Source of the DNA: an uncultured Schlesneria sp.
GTDB lineage: Bacteria > Planctomycetota > Planctomycetia > Planctomycetales > Planctomycetaceae
Direction of reading: 5' to 3'
Length of the DNA: 64,000 nucleotides
Assembly: GCA_903834925.1 (NCBI GenBank)
Contig: CAILLA010000187.1
Span: 16,825-80,824, forward strand
In this document: positions 63,544-64,000 of the stretch, piece by piece
How the letters are laid out: the number at the start of each line of letters is the position of its first letter
Position numbering within the stretch: position 1 is the first letter of the stretch
The notes under the pieces: generated by a model
Databases searched by the model: none
What the model was told of the DNA's origin: nothing
Seen by the model: the letters and a program-made list of their open reading frames with translations, nothing else
Position numbers and translations under genes: made by a program

Positions 63544-63974
63544 GATTTTTAGTCGGTTCACAACTCAAACTAATCTGGATCATTCTTTAGCCCGATGTGC
63601 AAGTTTTGAAGTTGGGCTCTTTGGTGTTTCGAAAACGGATTTCCCACAAGAATAAGCGAATTCAACTGTAATTTAACGCAAAGAGGCCAAGGCGTAGAGT
63701 CGCAAGGGAAAGAAGCCAGGGAGGTTCTTCCTCAGACCAAAGTAGCCATCATCGTTCTGCGTGATCAACATTGTTCGGGAACCAAGCGAATACAAAAAAG
63801 TATGTTCTCAAATCAGGAACTCATACAAAGTATTTGTTCCGATGCTAAGGCAACGCTCGAATCGTTTCCGACGAATGCTCATCACGCGGAGAGGCTGTCA
63901 TTTTTTGCATTTTACCGAGGATTTTCACTCATTTAGTCTTTTCACGCTTGTGAACGGGCGCTAGGATTCGCGCC
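63544..63974. other. Intergenic region with MITE-like copy 3
   Basis: About 430 bases follow the terminator. A stretch at 63675-63720 is purine-rich (AACGCAAAGAGGCCAAGG) and looks like low-complexity intergenic sequence. The rest is mostly the inverted-repeat element. The end probably contains the promoter of a gene beginning near 63975. Confidence 0.45.
63738..63900. mobile_element. MITE-like element, copy 3 (right end decayed)
   Basis: The left end CAAAGTAGCCATCATCG at 63738 matches copy 1 closely over about 33 bases. Internal blocks GTTCGGGAACCA and AAGGCAACGCTCGAATCG match both other copies. The right end matches only for TGCTCATCACGCGGAG (63876-63891) and then diverges, so its terminal half is lost or replaced. 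Confidence 0.68.
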
Positions 63975-64000
63975 ATGACACAACCCCTCCCAGTCGATCG
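63975..64000 (+). CDS. Possible start of a further gene, cut by the window edge
   Basis: ATG at 63975 opens a frame of eight codons (MTQPLPVD) that runs off the window. AGGA lies about 9 bases upstream. Nothing about its product can be said. Confidence 0.3.

Overview
The window reads as a chromosome segment of a planctomycete (Planctomycetota, most likely order Planctomycetales). The call rests on family content seen directly in the translations: a DUF1559 protein with a type IV prepilin-like N-terminus, a DUF1501 protein, two zinc-ribbon/one-helix proteins, a sulfatase, CRTAC1-type FG-GAP/ASPIC-UnbV proteins, a Tat-exported Gfo/Idh/MocA oxidoreductase, a PEP-CTERM protein and many TPR proteins. 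GC is moderate, Shine-Dalgarno sites are common, and genes stand alone or in short operons. No rRNA, tRNA, CRISPR array, phage or complete insertion sequence was seen.

Layout. 1-11 kb: the 3' end of a beta-helix-like gene, a DUF885 metallopeptidase, a serine hydrolase, an orphan GspE/PilB-type ATPase, a tiny lysine-rich histone-H1-like protein, a sialidase, two unknown exported proteins, then a gene graveyard with remnants of a vapC toxin and a DUF1501 gene. 11-20 kb: a hybrid histidine kinase, a periplasmic adaptor and a heavy-metal-type RND pump, a GAF/SpoIIE phosphatase and a zinc alcohol dehydrogenase. 21-31 kb: a PIN-PhoH ATPase, a phosphohexomutase, a phospholipase-A2-like exported protein beside an LplT-like transporter, then two zinc-ribbon/STN-like paralogues with a DUF1501 gene. 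31-39 kb: an orphan FitA-like antitoxin, an aldehyde-dehydrogenase-like gene with a frameshift, a beta-helix/diheme cytochrome fusion, a cyclopropane-synthase-like methyltransferase and a sulfatase. 39-50 kb: two TPR + CRTAC1 pairs in mirrored order around the DUF1559 prepilin, a small lipoprotein, a heptaheme-cytochrome/TPR protein and a PEP-CTERM protein. 51-64 kb: a TPR-TPR-ExbB-ExbD-ExbD cluster followed by guaA, apbE, a sulfatase-modifying-factor-like protein and a Gfo/Idh/MocA oxidoreductase.

Two interspersed repeat families are the clearest structure outside the genes. The first is a ~95-bp double-hairpin element bounded by GTGCCACTG...CAGTGGCAC. It has four copies, all in gaps between convergent genes. 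The second is a ~171-bp MITE-like element with 33-bp terminal inverted repeats that are perfect in one copy. It has three copies, one of which lies inside a double-hairpin element.

Much of the window encodes envelope functions. The 39-50 kb block looks like a secreted or periplasmic module of calcium-binding beta-propellers, TPR scaffolds and c-type hemes. The 51-58 kb block looks like a proton-motive-force-driven ExbBD machine with two large TPR partners. Both functional readings are inferences from domain content and gene order.
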